From NCBI RefSeq assembly GCF_900199185.1, contig NZ_OBMI01000001.1, forward strand, positions 310,001 to 374,000: DNA of 64,000 nucleotides. Reading direction: 5' to 3'. Made by a program: the position numbers and the translations under genes. Position 1 is the stretch's first letter. Every line of letters starts with the position of its first letter. Under the pieces are notes generated by a model, which saw only the letters and a program-made list of their open reading frames with translations, searched no databases and was not told the origin of the DNA. Origin of the DNA: Sphingomonas guangdongensis (lineage in GTDB: Bacteria; Pseudomonadota; Alphaproteobacteria; Sphingomonadales; Sphingomonadaceae). Below, piece after piece: positions 54,911-64,000 of this stretch.

Positions 54911-55294
54911 ATGCCGGTACTCGGAATGGGCGGCCTGTTCTTCCGCGCTCACGATCCCGATGCGCTCGGGACCTGGTACAAGGAGCATCTAGGCGTCGGC
55001 GCCGGGTGCAACTCCAGCGGCGAGGGCGAGGCGGACGAGTGGTCGTGGCGGGTCTCGGGCGGGCCGATGATCTTCGCGCCCTTCAAGCAGACCACCGATT
55101 ATTTCGCCGCCGACAAGGTGTTCATGATCAACCTGCGCGTGAGCGACCTCGACGGCCTGCTCGAGCAGCTGAACGCGGCGGGGATCGCGATCACGGTAAA
55201 GCCCGAGTGGAACAGCCCGGAGGCGGGCCAGTTCGCCCGTATCCACGATCCGGAAGGCAATGCTATCGAGCTGTGGGAGCCGCCGGCGGCTTAA
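54911..55294 (+). CDS. VOC-family (glyoxalase/bleomycin-resistance-like) protein
   Basis: The protein is 127 aa from ATG 54911, with GGAGGG just upstream inside the glnD end; a GTG at 54905 would overlap the glnD stop. Typical VOC fold: LFFRAHDPDALGTWYKEHLG at the start, INLRVSDLDGLLEQL at the second module, and ARIHDPEGNAIELWEPP at the end with the metal-binding Glu. Small dioxygenase, isomerase or resistance functions exist in the family; which applies here is unknown. Probably transcribed with glnD. Confidence 0.88.
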   Translation: MPVLGMGGLFFRAHDPDALGTWYKEHLGVGAGCNSSGEGEADEWSWRVSGGPMIFAPFKQTTDYFAADKVFMINLRVSDLDGLLEQLNAAGIAITVKPEWNSPEAGQFARIHDPEGNAIELWEPPAA

Positions 55295-55300
55295 CGTAGA

Positions 55301-55325
55301 GTACCTCCCCAGCGCGGGGAGGTAC
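55301..55325. terminator. perfect 10-bp hairpin after VOC gene
   Basis: GTACCTCCCC (55301-55310) pairs with GGGGAGGTAC (55316-55325) around AGCGC, 6 bp beyond the VOC stop. It serves the hrcA-glnD strand and the convergent receptor. The rest of the gap to 55433 shows nothing. Confidence 0.65.
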
Positions 55326-55432
55326 TTGGGACTTGATCACCGCCACGCCCGTCAGACGAGGCCGGCTACGCTGGCCTCGCTGCCTGACGTGGCGACTCTT
55401 CGGATTGCTTGCGCAAACCGAAGGCGCCCGTG

Positions 55433-58234
55433 TCAGAACCTCACCCGGCCCGTGATGCCATAGGTCCGCGGCTCGGCCAGATACTGCGAGAAGATCTGCC
55501 GCCCGCCCGGGTACTGCGGGTCGACGAACGGCGCGCTGGTCGCGCCCTGCTGGAATGGCGAGTTGAAGGCGACCTGCGCATAGTCCTTGTTGAAGATGTT
55601 CTGGCCCCAGAACTCCAGCGCCCAGCGCTCGCGATCACCGCGGATGCCGATACGCGCGTTGGCGACGAAGAAGCTGTCCTGCTCCTTCTGCGGGAACAGG
55701 TCGGACCCGGTGTTGTAGTCGTCCGACAGGCGACCATCGATGTAGAACAGCCCGGACAGCCCCGAGCTGCCGAGCTCCGGCGTCCACGCAAAGGACGAGG
55801 TCGCCACCCACTCCGGCGCGTTCGACAGATTGTCGCCCGGGAGCTTGCGGAGCGCCGGATCGAGCGGCAGCCCGCGCGCGCTGCCGACCAGGTTGTTGCG
55901 GAACTTGGTGTCCGAATAGGTAAGGCCGATGTTGAAGTTGACATCGCGTGCCGGCTGCAGCGACGCCTCCAGCTCGATGCCCTGCGAACGCAGGCCATAG
56001 GTCACGTCGTCGGCCGCACACGCGCCCGTGGTTGCGCTGGTGTCGCGGTCGCCCCCGTTCAGCCCCGTCTTGCACGAGTTGACGGTCGCGACCAGGAAGA
56101 CGGTGCCGTTGAAGGTGTTCAGCTGGAAGTTCTCGAACTCCTGGCGGAACGCCGCGGCCGTCAGCGTGAACGGTCCGCGCGAGTATTTGGCGCCGATCTC
56201 GTACGCGTTGACCTTCTCCGGATCGAACTGAAGGTTCCCGGTCAGCGCCTGCGCGCCCCCAGACGCCGCGAACGGTAGGATCGGGTTCTTCAGCGCCGAC
56301 CGGTCGAGGTTAAACCCGCCCGCCTTGTACCCGCGCGAGTAGCTTGCGTAGATGAGCAGCGGGTCGGCCGGCTTGTACGACAGCACCGCAGTCCCGGTGA
56401 ACTCGTCCTCGCTGCGCCGGTCGTTGATGGTGACCCCGTTCAGCTCGGCCGTGGAGTTGCCCTGGCACGACAGCGCCAGGATGCCTCCCGCGGTCGCAGC
56501 GAGTGCTGCGTTGGTGAGGAAGGGCGCCAGCGCCTGCTGGTTCTGGACGCAGCCGACATTGTCGTTGGTGAAGGCGGCCGAGAACTTCTTGCGCTCGTTG
56601 GTGTAGCGCACGCCGAGCGTCAGATCGAGGCGGTCGGTGAAGTGGATGATGTTGTGCGTGAAGAACGCGTAGTTGCGGCTGTTCTGGAGGTAGCGGTCGG
56701 CGGTCGAGCCGCGGTCGTTGATCGCGTCCAGGCGGCCGAGCGCCGCGACGATCGTCGGCCCCGCCGCACCGAACGGTGACGGCACGCCGGGCACCACGCC
56801 CGACAGCACCGCGCGCCCGGTCGCCGACAGGCAGGACGTGTCGCCCGGCGTGTAGAACTGCGCCAGCGCGCTGCCGGAAATGATGCGGCAGGTGGCGAAG
56901 CGGCCGTACTGGTTGCCGAAGCGCAGGTTGTCGACGACCTCTAGGTCCTCGTCGGCGTAGTAGCCGCCGACCAGCCAGTCGAGCTTGCCGCCGAACGCCT
57001 CGCCCTGGAGGCGCAGCTCCTGCGAGAAGGTCTTGAATTGGCGCGAGGAGTTGCCGTTCGCCGCGCGGTAAAGGATGTCGACTTGCGAATAGTCGGTGTC
57101 CGAGCCTTGGTCGCTCTTGTAGTCGCGGTACGCGGTGATCGAGGTAAGCGTCGCACCGCCGAAATCATAGTCGATCTGGCCGGAGATGCCCTTGTCTTCG
57201 GTCACGCCGGCGAAGCTGCGGCCGAGCGAGGTGGAGATGGTCCGGTCGTACCCGGCCGCGTTGACCCGGGCGAGCGGCTGCCCGAGATCGCGGATGACGT
57301 TGACGATGTTGTTGCCGTTCGGGTTCGGCACGCCGCCGGTGACTAGCAGCGGGGTGGCCGGATCGTTGAGGTTGCCGACGTATTCGTTGACGCTGCGATC
57401 GACATATGTCGCCGCGCAGCACTTCTCGTCGCGGCGGGTGAAGTCGCCGATGATCCGGATGTTGAGCGCGTCGCTCGGCTGGAAGCGGAGCTGCCCGCGC
57501 ACGAAGTACCGGTCGCGGTCGTTGACGTCGGTGTTGTTGGTCGGATCGTAGTAGAAGCCGTCGCGCTTGGTGTAGATACCGTCGACCCGTACGGCGAGCG
57601 TGTCGCCGAGCGGCAGGTTGATCGCCGCCTGCCCGCGGATCAGGTCGTAGTTTCCGTAGGTGATCTCCCCCATGCCCTCGATGCCGGAGAAGCTCGGCTG
57701 GCGGGAGATGATGTTGATAACACCGGCCGAAGCGTTGCGGCCCGACAGCGTTCCCTGCGGCCCGCGCAGCACCTCGACCCGCTCGACTTCGCCCAGTTCG
57801 TTGAGGCCGATGCCCGAGCGGGAGCGATAGACGCCGTCGATAAACACCGCGACCGAGCTCTCCAGACCCGGATTGTCGCCGACCGTGCCGATGCCGCGGA
57901 CGCGGGCCGATCCGTTCGCCTCCGAGCCCGTCGACGACACAAGCAGTGACGGGGCGAGCTGGTTCAGCTGGCGGATGTCGTTCGCGCCCGAGAGCTGCAG
58001 GCTCTCCTGCGAGACGGCGGACACCGCGACCGGCACGTCGGCCAGCCGCTCGGCACGTCGGGTCGCGGTCACAACGATGTCGCCGGCGCTACCCCGCGTC
58101 TCCTCCGCCTCTTGCCCCGGATCGCTCGCCGTTTCGGCGGAGCTGGTGCTCGGCGCCGGCACATCCTGCGCCGCCGCAGGCGTGGCGATCAGCGCGATGG
58201 TGGCGGCCGACAGGAACAATGCGGGCGTGCGCAT
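55433..58234 (-). CDS. TonB-dependent receptor
   Basis: The protein is 933 aa. It has a signal peptide (TPALFLSAATIALIATPAAAQ) and a TonB box (GDIVVTATRRAERL) near residue 55. The plug domain has DIRQLNQLAPSLLV, VAVFIDGVYRSRSG, VEVLRGPQGTLSGRNASAG and VINIISRQPSF. The 22-strand outer-membrane barrel ends in GRVRF with the terminal Phe required by the BAM complex. Its arrangement resembles sphingomonad receptors for plant- or aromatic-derived substrates; no operon partner shows which. Predicted role: energy-coupled import. Confidence 0.95.
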   Translation of the reverse strand: MRTPALFLSAATIALIATPAAAQDVPAPSTSSAETASDPGQEAEETRGSAGDIVVTATRRAERLADVPVAVSAVSQESLQLSGANDIRQLNQLAPSLLVSSTGSEANGSARVRGIGTVGDNPGLESSVAVFIDGVYRSRSGIGLNELGEVERVEVLRGPQGTLSGRNASAGVINIISRQPSFSGIEGMGEITYGNYDLIRGQAAINLPLGDTLAVRVDGIYTKRDGFYYDPTNNTDVNDRDRYFVRGQLRFQPSDALNIRIIGDFTRRDEKCCAATYVDRSVNEYVGNLNDPATPLLVTGGVPNPNGNNIVNVIRDLGQPLARVNAAGYDRTISTSLGRSFAGVTEDKGISGQIDYDFGGATLTSITAYRDYKSDQGSDTDYSQVDILYRAANGNSSRQFKTFSQELRLQGEAFGGKLDWLVGGYYADEDLEVVDNLRFGNQYGRFATCRIISGSALAQFYTPGDTSCLSATGRAVLSGVVPGVPSPFGAAGPTIVAALGRLDAINDRGSTADRYLQNSRNYAFFTHNIIHFTDRLDLTLGVRYTNERKKFSAAFTNDNVGCVQNQQALAPFLTNAALAATAGGILALSCQGNSTAELNGVTINDRRSEDEFTGTAVLSYKPADPLLIYASYSRGYKAGGFNLDRSALKNPILPFAASGGAQALTGNLQFDPEKVNAYEIGAKYSRGPFTLTAAAFRQEFENFQLNTFNGTVFLVATVNSCKTGLNGGDRDTSATTGACAADDVTYGLRSQGIELEASLQPARDVNFNIGLTYSDTKFRNNLVGSARGLPLDPALRKLPGDNLSNAPEWVATSSFAWTPELGSSGLSGLFYIDGRLSDDYNTGSDLFPQKEQDSFFVANARIGIRGDRERWALEFWGQNIFNKDYAQVAFNSPFQQGATSAPFVDPQYPGGRQIFSQYLAEPRTYGITGRVRF

Positions 58235-58445
58235 GGGCGGCGATCCTCTCTCTGCTTCTTTTTTGAATATTCGGTTTGTTGTTGTACCATAGCGTAACGC
58301 GGCGTTTTAACGTGCGCCAGCGCGAAATCGTGCTTGCGGCACGCTTTCATGGCTAAAGGTGCCGGATTGCAACAGCGTCGTTCGCCGCCATAACAAACAC
58401 AAGCGACGTCACAATCGCCCGTCTTCCCCGCCGCCGAACGAAGAA

Positions 58446-58473
58446 GGGCCGCCGGCATCGCTGCCGACGGCCC
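58446..58473 (-). terminator. terminator of thrS-infC
   Basis: GGGCCG(C)CGGCA / TGCCG(A)CGGCCC around TCGC, with one mismatch. On the minus strand it is followed by TTCTTC. It lies 23 bp beyond the infC stop. The remaining gap to the receptor gene is empty. Confidence 0.7.
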
Positions 58474-58495
58474 TGAATTGGCTCGGTACGTCGTG

Positions 58496-59041
58496 CTACT
58501 TCGGCGCGAGCACCATCAGCATCTGCCTGCCTTCCATTCGCGGATAAGCTTCGACCTTGGCCACCTCGGCGACCTGCTCGGCGACGCGCTGAAGCACGTT
58601 CATGCCGAGCTGGCCATGGCTGAGCTCGCGACCGCGGAAGCGCATGGTGACCTTCACCTTGTCGCCCTCCTCGATGAACTCGACCACCTTCTTCATCTTG
58701 GTGTCGTAGTCGTGGTCGTCGATGTTCGGACGCATCTTGATCTCCTTGATCTCCTGCGTCTTCTGTGACTTGCGGGCGAGGTTCGCTTTCTTCTGCGCCT
58801 CGTACTTGAACTTGCCGACGTCCAGGAACTTGGCGACGGGCGGGTCGGCGTTCGGCGACACCTCGACCAGGTCGAGCCCGACCTCGGCCGCGGCGGCGAT
58901 CGCCTCGCGGGTGTACATCACCCCGAGATTCTCTCCCTCATGGTCGATCACGCGGACCTTCTGGGATTGAATCCATTCATTGAACCGGGGGCCGTTCATC
59001 GGCGGCGCCTGCATCGGCCGGCGCATCATGGGCGGTCGGAT
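58496..59041 (-). CDS. infC: translation initiation factor IF-3, ATC start
   Basis: The protein is 181 aa from ATC 59041. AAGGAG lies exactly 8 nt upstream of this codon but 20 nt from the first ATG (59029), which is in frame. infC commonly starts with AUU, AUA or AUC so that IF-3 can discriminate against its own mRNA. IF-3 domains: [49 protein letters not shown], then the C-domain with [14 protein letters not shown] and [12 protein letters not shown]. It binds the 30S subunit. It follows thrS after 72 bp; rpmI and rplT, often next, are absent here. Confidence 0.93.
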   Translation of the reverse strand: MRPPMMRRPMQAPPMNGPRFNEWIQSQKVRVIDHEGENLGVMYTREAIAAAAEVGLDLVEVSPNADPPVAKFLDVGKFKYEAQKKANLARKSQKTQEIKEIKMRPNIDDHDYDTKMKKVVEFIEEGDKVKVTMRFRGRELSHGQLGMNVLQRVAEQVAEVAKVEAYPRMEGRQMLMVLAPK

Positions 59042-59113
59042 AAGTGTTGCTCCTTGGTGTTGTTGCTACCGCGATATAGTCAAACTGCGGCCTGAGCGAA
59101 AGGTGCCCCTGCG

Positions 59114-61105
59114 TCAGCGCAGGTCGGGCGCCGTCGCTTCCTCGACCAGCCGGGTAACGATCTCGTCCAGACTCACGAACTCCTGCCGATCCGAGCCGAG
59201 CCGCCGGACGGCGACCTTGCCCTCCTCCGCTTCGCGCTTGCCGACGACCAGCAGCGCCGGGACCTTCGCCAGGCTGTGCTCGCGCACCTTGTAGTTGATC
59301 TTCTCGTTCCTGAGGTCGGTCTCGACCCGGATGCCCGCGGCGGCGAGCTTCGCCTGCACCTCGCGAGCGTAATCGTCGGCGTCGCTGACGATCGTCGCCA
59401 CGACCGCCTGCACCGGCGCGAGCCACAGCGGGAAACGCCCGGCGTGGTGCTCGATCAGGATCCCGATGAACCGCTCGAAACTGCCCAGGATCGCACGGTG
59501 CAGCATGATCGGGCGGTGGCGCTCGCCGTCCTCACCCACGTAGCTCGCGTCGAGCCGCTCGGGCAGCACCGTGTCGGTCTGGATCGTGCCGACCTGCCAC
59601 GTCCGGCCGATCGCGTCGGTCAGGTGGAACTCGAGCTTGGGCGCGTAGAACGCGCCTTCGCCCGGCAGTTCCTCCCACCCGAACGCGGCCGTGTTGCGCC
59701 CGGTCGCCGCCACCGCATCGCGCAGCGACTGTTCCGACCAGTCCCACATCTCCTCGCTACCGAAGCGCTTGTCCGGGCGCAGCGCGAGCTTGATCGCGTA
59801 CTGGTCGAAGCCCAGGTCCTTGTAGACAACGTCGAGCAGGTCGACGAACTTCGCGACCTCGCCCACCAGCTGGTCGGCGCGAACGAAGATGTGGGCGTCA
59901 TCCTGGGTGAACTGGCGGACGCGCATGATGCCGTGGAGCGCGCCGTGCGGCTCGTTGCGGTGGCAGCAGCCGAACTCCGCCATTCGGATCGGCAGGTCGC
60001 GGTACGACTTGATCCCCTGGCGAAAGATCAGGACGTGCGCCGGGCAGTTCATCGGCTTCAATGCCATCCAGTCGGCGTCGTTCGACACCACCGGCCCTTC
60101 GTCCTCGACGTTCGGGACCTCGTCGGGGATCACGAACATGTTCTCGCGGTACTTGCCCCAGTGGCCGCTCTGCTCCCACTGGCGCGCGTCCATGATCTGC
60201 GGGGTCTTGACCTCCTCGTAGCCCGCGGCGTCGAGCCGGCGACGCATGTAGGCTTCCAGCTGGCGCCAGATCATGTAGCCCTTGGGGTGCCAGAAGACGC
60301 TGCCGTGCGCCTCGGCCTGGAGGTGGAACAGGTCCATCTCCTGCCCCAGCTTGCGGTGGTCGCGCTTGGCCGCTTCCTCCAGCATGTGGAGGTGGGCGTC
60401 GAGCTGCTTCTTGTTCAGCCAGCCGGTGCCATAAATGCGGGAGAGCATCGCGTTGTTCTGGTCGCCGCGCCAATAGGCGCCCGACACGCGAGTCAGCTTG
60501 AACGCCTGCGGATCGAGCCGGCCGGTCGAGGGCATGTGCGGGCCGCGGCACATGTCGAGCCACTGGCCCTGGCGATAGATGGTCAGCTCCTCGCCGTCGG
60601 GCAGCTCGGCCGCCCACTCCGCCTTGAAGGTCTCACCCTGACGCTGCCACGTCTCGATCAGCTGCTCGCGGCTCCACACCTCGCGCTGGAACGGCTCGTT
60701 GCGCGCGATGATCGCCCGCATCTCCGCCTCGATCGCGGGGAGGTCTTCTTCCGTGAAGGGTCGGTCCTTGGGCGCGAAGTCGTAGTAGAAGCCGTCGTCC
60801 GTGGCGGGGCCGAAGGTGATCTGCGTGCCCGGGAACAGGTGCTGCACCGCCTCCGCCAGCACGTGGGCGAAGTCGTGGCGGGCGAGCTCCAGCGCGTCCT
60901 TCTCGTCCCTGGCCGTCACCAACGCGAGCTCAGCATCGCCCTCGAACGGCCGCGACAGGTCGCGCAGCTCGCCGTCGACACGCGCCGCAATTGCCGCCTT
61001 GGCGAGCCCCGGCCCGATCGCCGCCGCCACGTCCGCCGGGGTAGTGCCGGGCGCCATCTCGCGCACGGAGCCATCGGGAAGCGTGATGCGGAACAACGCG
61101 GTCAT
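59114..61105 (-). CDS. thrS: threonine--tRNA ligase
   Basis: The protein is 663 aa from ATG 61105. The N-terminal TGS domain ([20 protein letters not shown]) is followed by the editing domain, with [11 protein letters not shown] (H-x-x-x-H) and the zinc-site [10 protein letters not shown]. The catalytic core follows, with the active-site zinc Cys in [10 protein letters not shown], motif 2 ([22 protein letters not shown]) and motif 3 ([19 protein letters not shown]). The anticodon-binding domain is at the C-terminus. It charges tRNA-Thr with threonine. Full-length and intact; upstream of infC. Confidence 0.97.
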   Translation of the reverse strand: MTALFRITLPDGSVREMAPGTTPADVAAAIGPGLAKAAIAARVDGELRDLSRPFEGDAELALVTARDEKDALELARHDFAHVLAEAVQHLFPGTQITFGPATDDGFYYDFAPKDRPFTEEDLPAIEAEMRAIIARNEPFQREVWSREQLIETWQRQGETFKAEWAAELPDGEELTIYRQGQWLDMCRGPHMPSTGRLDPQAFKLTRVSGAYWRGDQNNAMLSRIYGTGWLNKKQLDAHLHMLEEAAKRDHRKLGQEMDLFHLQAEAHGSVFWHPKGYMIWRQLEAYMRRRLDAAGYEEVKTPQIMDARQWEQSGHWGKYRENMFVIPDEVPNVEDEGPVVSNDADWMALKPMNCPAHVLIFRQGIKSYRDLPIRMAEFGCCHRNEPHGALHGIMRVRQFTQDDAHIFVRADQLVGEVAKFVDLLDVVYKDLGFDQYAIKLALRPDKRFGSEEMWDWSEQSLRDAVAATGRNTAAFGWEELPGEGAFYAPKLEFHLTDAIGRTWQVGTIQTDTVLPERLDASYVGEDGERHRPIMLHRAILGSFERFIGILIEHHAGRFPLWLAPVQAVVATIVSDADDYAREVQAKLAAAGIRVETDLRNEKINYKVREHSLAKVPALLVVGKREAEEGKVAVRRLGSDRQEFVSLDEIVTRLVEEATAPDLR

Positions 61106-61346
61106 TGGTGCGGGAGCCTCGGTTGGAGAGTTGCCGCCTATGCCGCGAGCAGCGGGAGGAGGGCAAGTCGAACCGCGCATCCGCCGCGTCGGGCCTGCCC
61201 CAGTATCGATGCGACATCGATCAGGCCCCGCGCGTCAGCTTGTCGGTGCGCTACCGAACAAAGGGCATCAGATCACCTCCGCATTAATACTAGTTTGATC
61301 CATTTTGGTTTAATATCGCGTGGACTATGCCAAAATGGAGTGCAAA

Positions 61347-61691
61347 ATGGTCGCCGTTGTAGTTAGCGTTTCCAGAAAAGCGCAGAGTGGTCGGCGTAGT
61401 CCGCGCCGCGCGATTAGCGCAGACGGTTCGATCGTCCGCCGCGAGGCACGGCCGGTGCTCTGCCGGCTGGAAAACATCTCCTACCATGGTGCCGGCCTGA
61501 AGACCTTTGACCTGTTCGAAGCGGGCGCGGCCGTAACCCTCCACATCAGGTACATGCCGCCTATGAGGGCATCCATCGTGTGGTCCGACGATTTCGCCGC
61601 CGGGCTGCAGTTCGAGCGACCGCTGACGGCGGAGGAGATGACCTTCCTGGTCGAAACCTTTGCCGTGCCACGCATCGAGGCCGCAGCCTGA
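61347..61691 (+). CDS. PilZ-domain protein
   Basis: The protein is 114 aa from ATG 61347, chosen for GGAG 6 bp upstream; ATG 61335 and GTG 61320 are possible. It has the PilZ pattern: an N-terminal Arg cluster (GRRSPRRAIS, the R-x-x-x-R site) and, after a strand, ENISYHGAGL (N-x-S-x-x-G). It should bind c-di-GMP, and a GGDEF enzyme is also in this window (1714). The output is unknown. It stands alone, with an AT-rich upstream region (61286-61312). Confidence 0.82.
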   Translation: MVAVVVSVSRKAQSGRRSPRRAISADGSIVRREARPVLCRLENISYHGAGLKTFDLFEAGAAVTLHIRYMPPMRASIVWSDDFAAGLQFERPLTAEEMTFLVETFAVPRIEAAA

Positions 61692-61711
61692 TCGCTGCTC
61701 GACTGGCATCG

Positions 61712-62383
61712 CTAGGCCCGGCCGGCGGGATCGCTGCGCCGGGCAGTGACGCCGACCACCACGCCGTCGTCGATGATGAGATCGAGGTCATGCCCCTGCA
61801 CATAGGCCAGGACGGGCGCGATGCTGCTGTCCCGCGCGGTACTGTCGCCGTGGGACTCCAGGCGCCGAACCGTGGAGCGGCTGAGCCCCGTCGCGTCGGC
61901 CAGTTGCTCCGCGGACAGCCCCAGCATCGCGCGGATCGCGCGCAATGCCTGAGGAAGGATCGCGGTTGGCGCGTCGTCCGCCTCCACCCGCCGCTTGACC
62001 GAGCGTCGCAGCCGCGCCTGATCGCCGATCGCGACCACCACGCCGATCCATTGCAGCGCGTGTCCGTCACGATCAAGCAACGGGATCCCGCGGGCATTGA
62101 ACCAGCGGTAAACGCCGTCCGCGCAGCGTAGCCGGTAGTCGGTGTTGTAGGTGGCATGATGGTCGACCGCGGTGTTCCAAGCCGCTTCCACCCGCGCCCG
62201 ATCCTCCGGATGGACCGCGCTGGTCCACCCGCTCCCGCGGACTTCCTCGGCCGTCTGCCCGGTCAGCCGCTCCCACTCGGGCAGGTTGACCGCATGGCCG
62301 TTGCCATCGACGATCCAGGAAACCGCCACCGTCTCGCGGACGAAGCGGCGCAATGCGTCTGCATCCAGACTATCCCACGGCAT
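61712..62383 (-). CDS. PAS-domain regulator with helix-turn-helix
   Basis: The protein is 223 aa from ATG 62383, with GAGG 5 bp upstream; ATG 62401 would add six residues. The PAS/PAC domain occupies residues ~15-125 (VAVSWIVDGNGHAVNLPEWE, GWTSAVHPEDRARVEAAWNT, RLRCADGVYRWFNARGIPLL). The XRE-like HTH follows at about 150-190 (LRAIRAMLGLSAEQLADATG, LSRSTVRRLESHG). It fuses a small-molecule or redox sensor with a DNA-binding domain and no kinase, so it would act directly as a transcription factor. The target is unknown. Confidence 0.85.
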   Translation of the reverse strand: MPWDSLDADALRRFVRETVAVSWIVDGNGHAVNLPEWERLTGQTAEEVRGSGWTSAVHPEDRARVEAAWNTAVDHHATYNTDYRLRCADGVYRWFNARGIPLLDRDGHALQWIGVVVAIGDQARLRRSVKRRVEADDAPTAILPQALRAIRAMLGLSAEQLADATGLSRSTVRRLESHGDSTARDSSIAPVLAYVQGHDLDLIIDDGVVVGVTARRSDPAGRA

Positions 62384-62439
62384 GACAGCCTCTAAACGCA
62401 TAATGGTTCACTTGGTGCCTTCCCATTAACGAATGAGCG

Positions 62440-63012
62440 TCAGATCAGCACAACCAGGTAGCGCACGACCAGAGCAACCAGCAGGACCGCGCTCCACCGT
62501 GGCGACCGGACGATGATCGCGGCGATCATCAGCGCGATCAGCACCCCGGTGAAGATCAGCGGGCGGGGTTGCGTGAGCGCCGGTGCCAGCGTCGGCGTGG
62601 CGGCGTAGAACCCGAGCTGCAGCAGCAGCAGCGCGAGCAGTCCGGGCAGCACGGTGCGGTGGATGCGACGATAGTGCCGGTCGAGATCGCCGGCCGCGTC
62701 GATGTCCGGCGGGAACACCAGGTGCGCGCACAGGTAATAGGCGCCGGCGAAGAACAGCCCGCCGAACAACGTGCCGGGGCGAACGCTCAGCACGTCGCGC
62801 GCGAACCAGGCCGCGCCCCAGAACGACACCAGATCAAGCAGCACGAACAGCGCGAACAGCGGCGTCAGCCAGCCGAGCCGGAACCCGGCCGGGCGCTGCT
62901 CCACCGGGCGCAGCAGCACCGCGAGCGCGCGCGCCAGGCCGCCCAGCACCTCAACCAGGCTGAAGCCCAGCAGCAGCCCGAATAGGCTGAAGATGAATTC
63001 GAACGGGCTCAC
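62440..63012 (-). CDS. hypothetical membrane protein
   Basis: The protein is 190 aa from GTG 63012, overlapping the LD-carboxypeptidase stop by 4 bp (GTGA). Five or six hydrophobic segments are visible (IFSLFGLLLGFSLVEVLGGL, LTPLFALFVLLDLVSFWG, LLALLLLQLGFY, PLIFTGVLIALMIAAIIV, VLLVALVVRYLVVLI). No family is recognised. Translational coupling with the peptidoglycan-recycling enzyme suggests a cell-envelope link. Confidence 0.8.
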   Translation of the reverse strand: MSPFEFIFSLFGLLLGFSLVEVLGGLARALAVLLRPVEQRPAGFRLGWLTPLFALFVLLDLVSFWGAAWFARDVLSVRPGTLFGGLFFAGAYYLCAHLVFPPDIDAAGDLDRHYRRIHRTVLPGLLALLLLQLGFYAATPTLAPALTQPRPLIFTGVLIALMIAAIIVRSPRWSAVLLVALVVRYLVVLI

Positions 63013-63830
63013 GCGACCCCGAACGGCACGACCATGTTGTCGGCGTCATGCCCGATCCGGGCACGGCCGAGATAGGGCACGCCCATCTCGCGGCACCACC
63101 GCGTCATCATCATGTCGAGCGTTTCGCCGAACTCTGCCTCAGTGTCGCCGGCCGGCACGTCGGTAACGCTGCCCAAGCGCACGCCCGCGATCCCCTTCAG
63201 CTGCGTCGCATTGGCGAGCTGGAACAGCAGCCGGTCGATGCGGTAATACGCCTCGCCCACCTCCTCGATGTAGAGGATATGATCGGTCAGGTCGGGCATC
63301 CAGGGCGTGCCGATCAGCGAGCACAGGATGACGAGGTTGAAGGCCGCGGCCGGTTGCCCTCCGAGCGTCGGCTCCAGCACGCGGCGGTCCTGGTCGACCA
63401 GCCAGCCGAGCGCGCGCCCGACCGGCACTCCTCCCGACCGCTCGCTGACGTTGGACGCCATCGGCCCGTGCACCGGCCGCCCGATCCGCCGCGCGTAGAG
63501 TGCGCCGAGCAGGAATCCCATGTCGGAGAAGCCCATGTACGTCTTGGCCTGCGCGGCCGGCGCCAATCGCGGCATCACTTCCGCCAGGATGCGGTTGGAG
63601 CCGTAGCCGCCCCGCGCGAACCAGACCGCGTCGACGCCCGGATCATTGGCCGCGCGCAGGAACGACTCGGCCCGCAGCGCATCCGGCCCCGCGAAGTGCC
63701 CGGCCTCCAAGAACGATTGAGGGTCGAAGTGGATGTCGACCTGCGGATAGTAGAGCGCCGCAAAGGCAGCCACCCGGGCCGCGCCCGCCTGGCTGATCGA
63801 TCGCGCGGGGGCGACAACGGCAATTTTCAT
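63009..63830 (-). CDS. LD-carboxypeptidase (peptidase S66)
   Basis: The protein is 273 aa. It cleaves the terminal D-Ala from tetrapeptides during peptidoglycan recycling. IAVVAPARSI at the N-terminus, ARGGYGSNRIL, TYMGFSDMGFLLGALY (nucleophile Ser in GFSD) and VHGPMAS follow. ILYIEEVGEAYYRIDRL carries the Glu of the triad. The C-terminal His is in RIGHDADN. The layout matches LdcA-type serine peptidases. Cytoplasmic. It is coupled to the following membrane protein. Confidence 0.9.
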   Translation of the reverse strand: MKIAVVAPARSISQAGAARVAAFAALYYPQVDIHFDPQSFLEAGHFAGPDALRAESFLRAANDPGVDAVWFARGGYGSNRILAEVMPRLAPAAQAKTYMGFSDMGFLLGALYARRIGRPVHGPMASNVSERSGGVPVGRALGWLVDQDRRVLEPTLGGQPAAAFNLVILCSLIGTPWMPDLTDHILYIEEVGEAYYRIDRLLFQLANATQLKGIAGVRLGSVTDVPAGDTEAEFGETLDMMMTRWCREMGVPYLGRARIGHDADNMVVPFGVA

Positions 63831-63852
63831 CTCGGTCCCCCTGCCTGCCCCA

Positions 63853-63953
63853 CCGTTCGTGCTGAGTAGAGACTGAGCGCCGGCGAAGGCTCGTATCGAA
63901 GCATCCTTCGATACGTCGCTTCGATAAGCTCAGCGACTCCTCAGGACGAACGG
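63853..63953. repeat. long inverted repeat, full copy
   Basis: CCGTTCGTGCTGAGTAG on the left and a complementary arm ending TCAGGACGAACGG on the right, with inner arms GTATCGAAG and CTTCGATAC. Same family as 36484-36602. Bases 63954-64000 after it show no gene. Confidence 0.75.
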
Positions 63954-64000
63954 ACCGGGACAATCTTGCCCCCGCCCCGCCGGATCGATAGCGCCGCCAC

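Overview
The window is a 64 kb chromosomal segment of a high-GC alphaproteobacterium, most likely Sphingomonas or a close relative in the Sphingomonadaceae. This is inferred from gene content: an ATP12-family chaperone, an NDUFA9-like complex I protein, DUF2059 proteins, a large TonB-dependent receptor, a short 'Vgr-related' HExxH protein, and families of short inverted repeats between genes. No rRNA or CRISPR array was seen. One tRNA gene is present.

Layout. 0-7.8 kb: an outer-membrane phospholipase (cut by the window edge), a peroxiredoxin, a diguanylate cyclase, two tiny hydrophobic peptides behind a clear sigma-54 promoter, a DUF421 membrane protein, an SDR, a YbhB-like protein and a glutathione transferase. 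7.8-15.2 kb: a tightly overlapping gltD-X-Y-gltB operon, with two secreted proteins wedged between the two glutamate synthase subunits. 15.3-17.2 kb: uppP, an NDUFA9-like protein and tRNA-Leu(CAG).

17.2-26.8 kb is an integrative element in the 3' end of that tRNA, bounded by a 17-bp direct repeat. It carries a P4-type integrase, a second recombinase broken by one extra G, small DNA-binding proteins, and a two-gene type III-like restriction-modification system. Right of it lies a fragment of a HAD phosphatase, then an ATP12 chaperone. 28.7-40 kb: priA, a Tat-type SGNH lipoprotein, a membrane trypsin-like protease, kynA-kynU for tryptophan catabolism, and a large serralysin-like RTX protease.

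40.2-46.2 kb holds the most unusual region. uvrA has a low-GC3 3' end. 65 bp after its stop lies a short remnant of a second uvrA 3' end with host-like codons. That remnant is interrupted by an AT-rich 2-kb cassette flanked by an 8-bp direct repeat. The cassette encodes a DGQHR-domain protein and a HEPN-like protein as a coupled pair, a candidate defence or toxin module. Next come a zinc-ribbon protein and a brnTA toxin-antitoxin locus whose toxin has lost its start.

46.4-64 kb is mainly core genome: DUF1622 and DUF3597 proteins, rph-rdgB-hemW, hrcA-grpE-glnD, a VOC protein, a TonB-dependent receptor, thrS-infC, a PilZ protein, a PAS-HTH regulator and a peptidoglycan LD-carboxypeptidase. Three genes here (a DUF6438 lipoprotein, glnD and infC) appear to lack an ATG/GTG/TTG start where homology demands one. 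For infC a non-AUG start is expected biology; the other two need checking.
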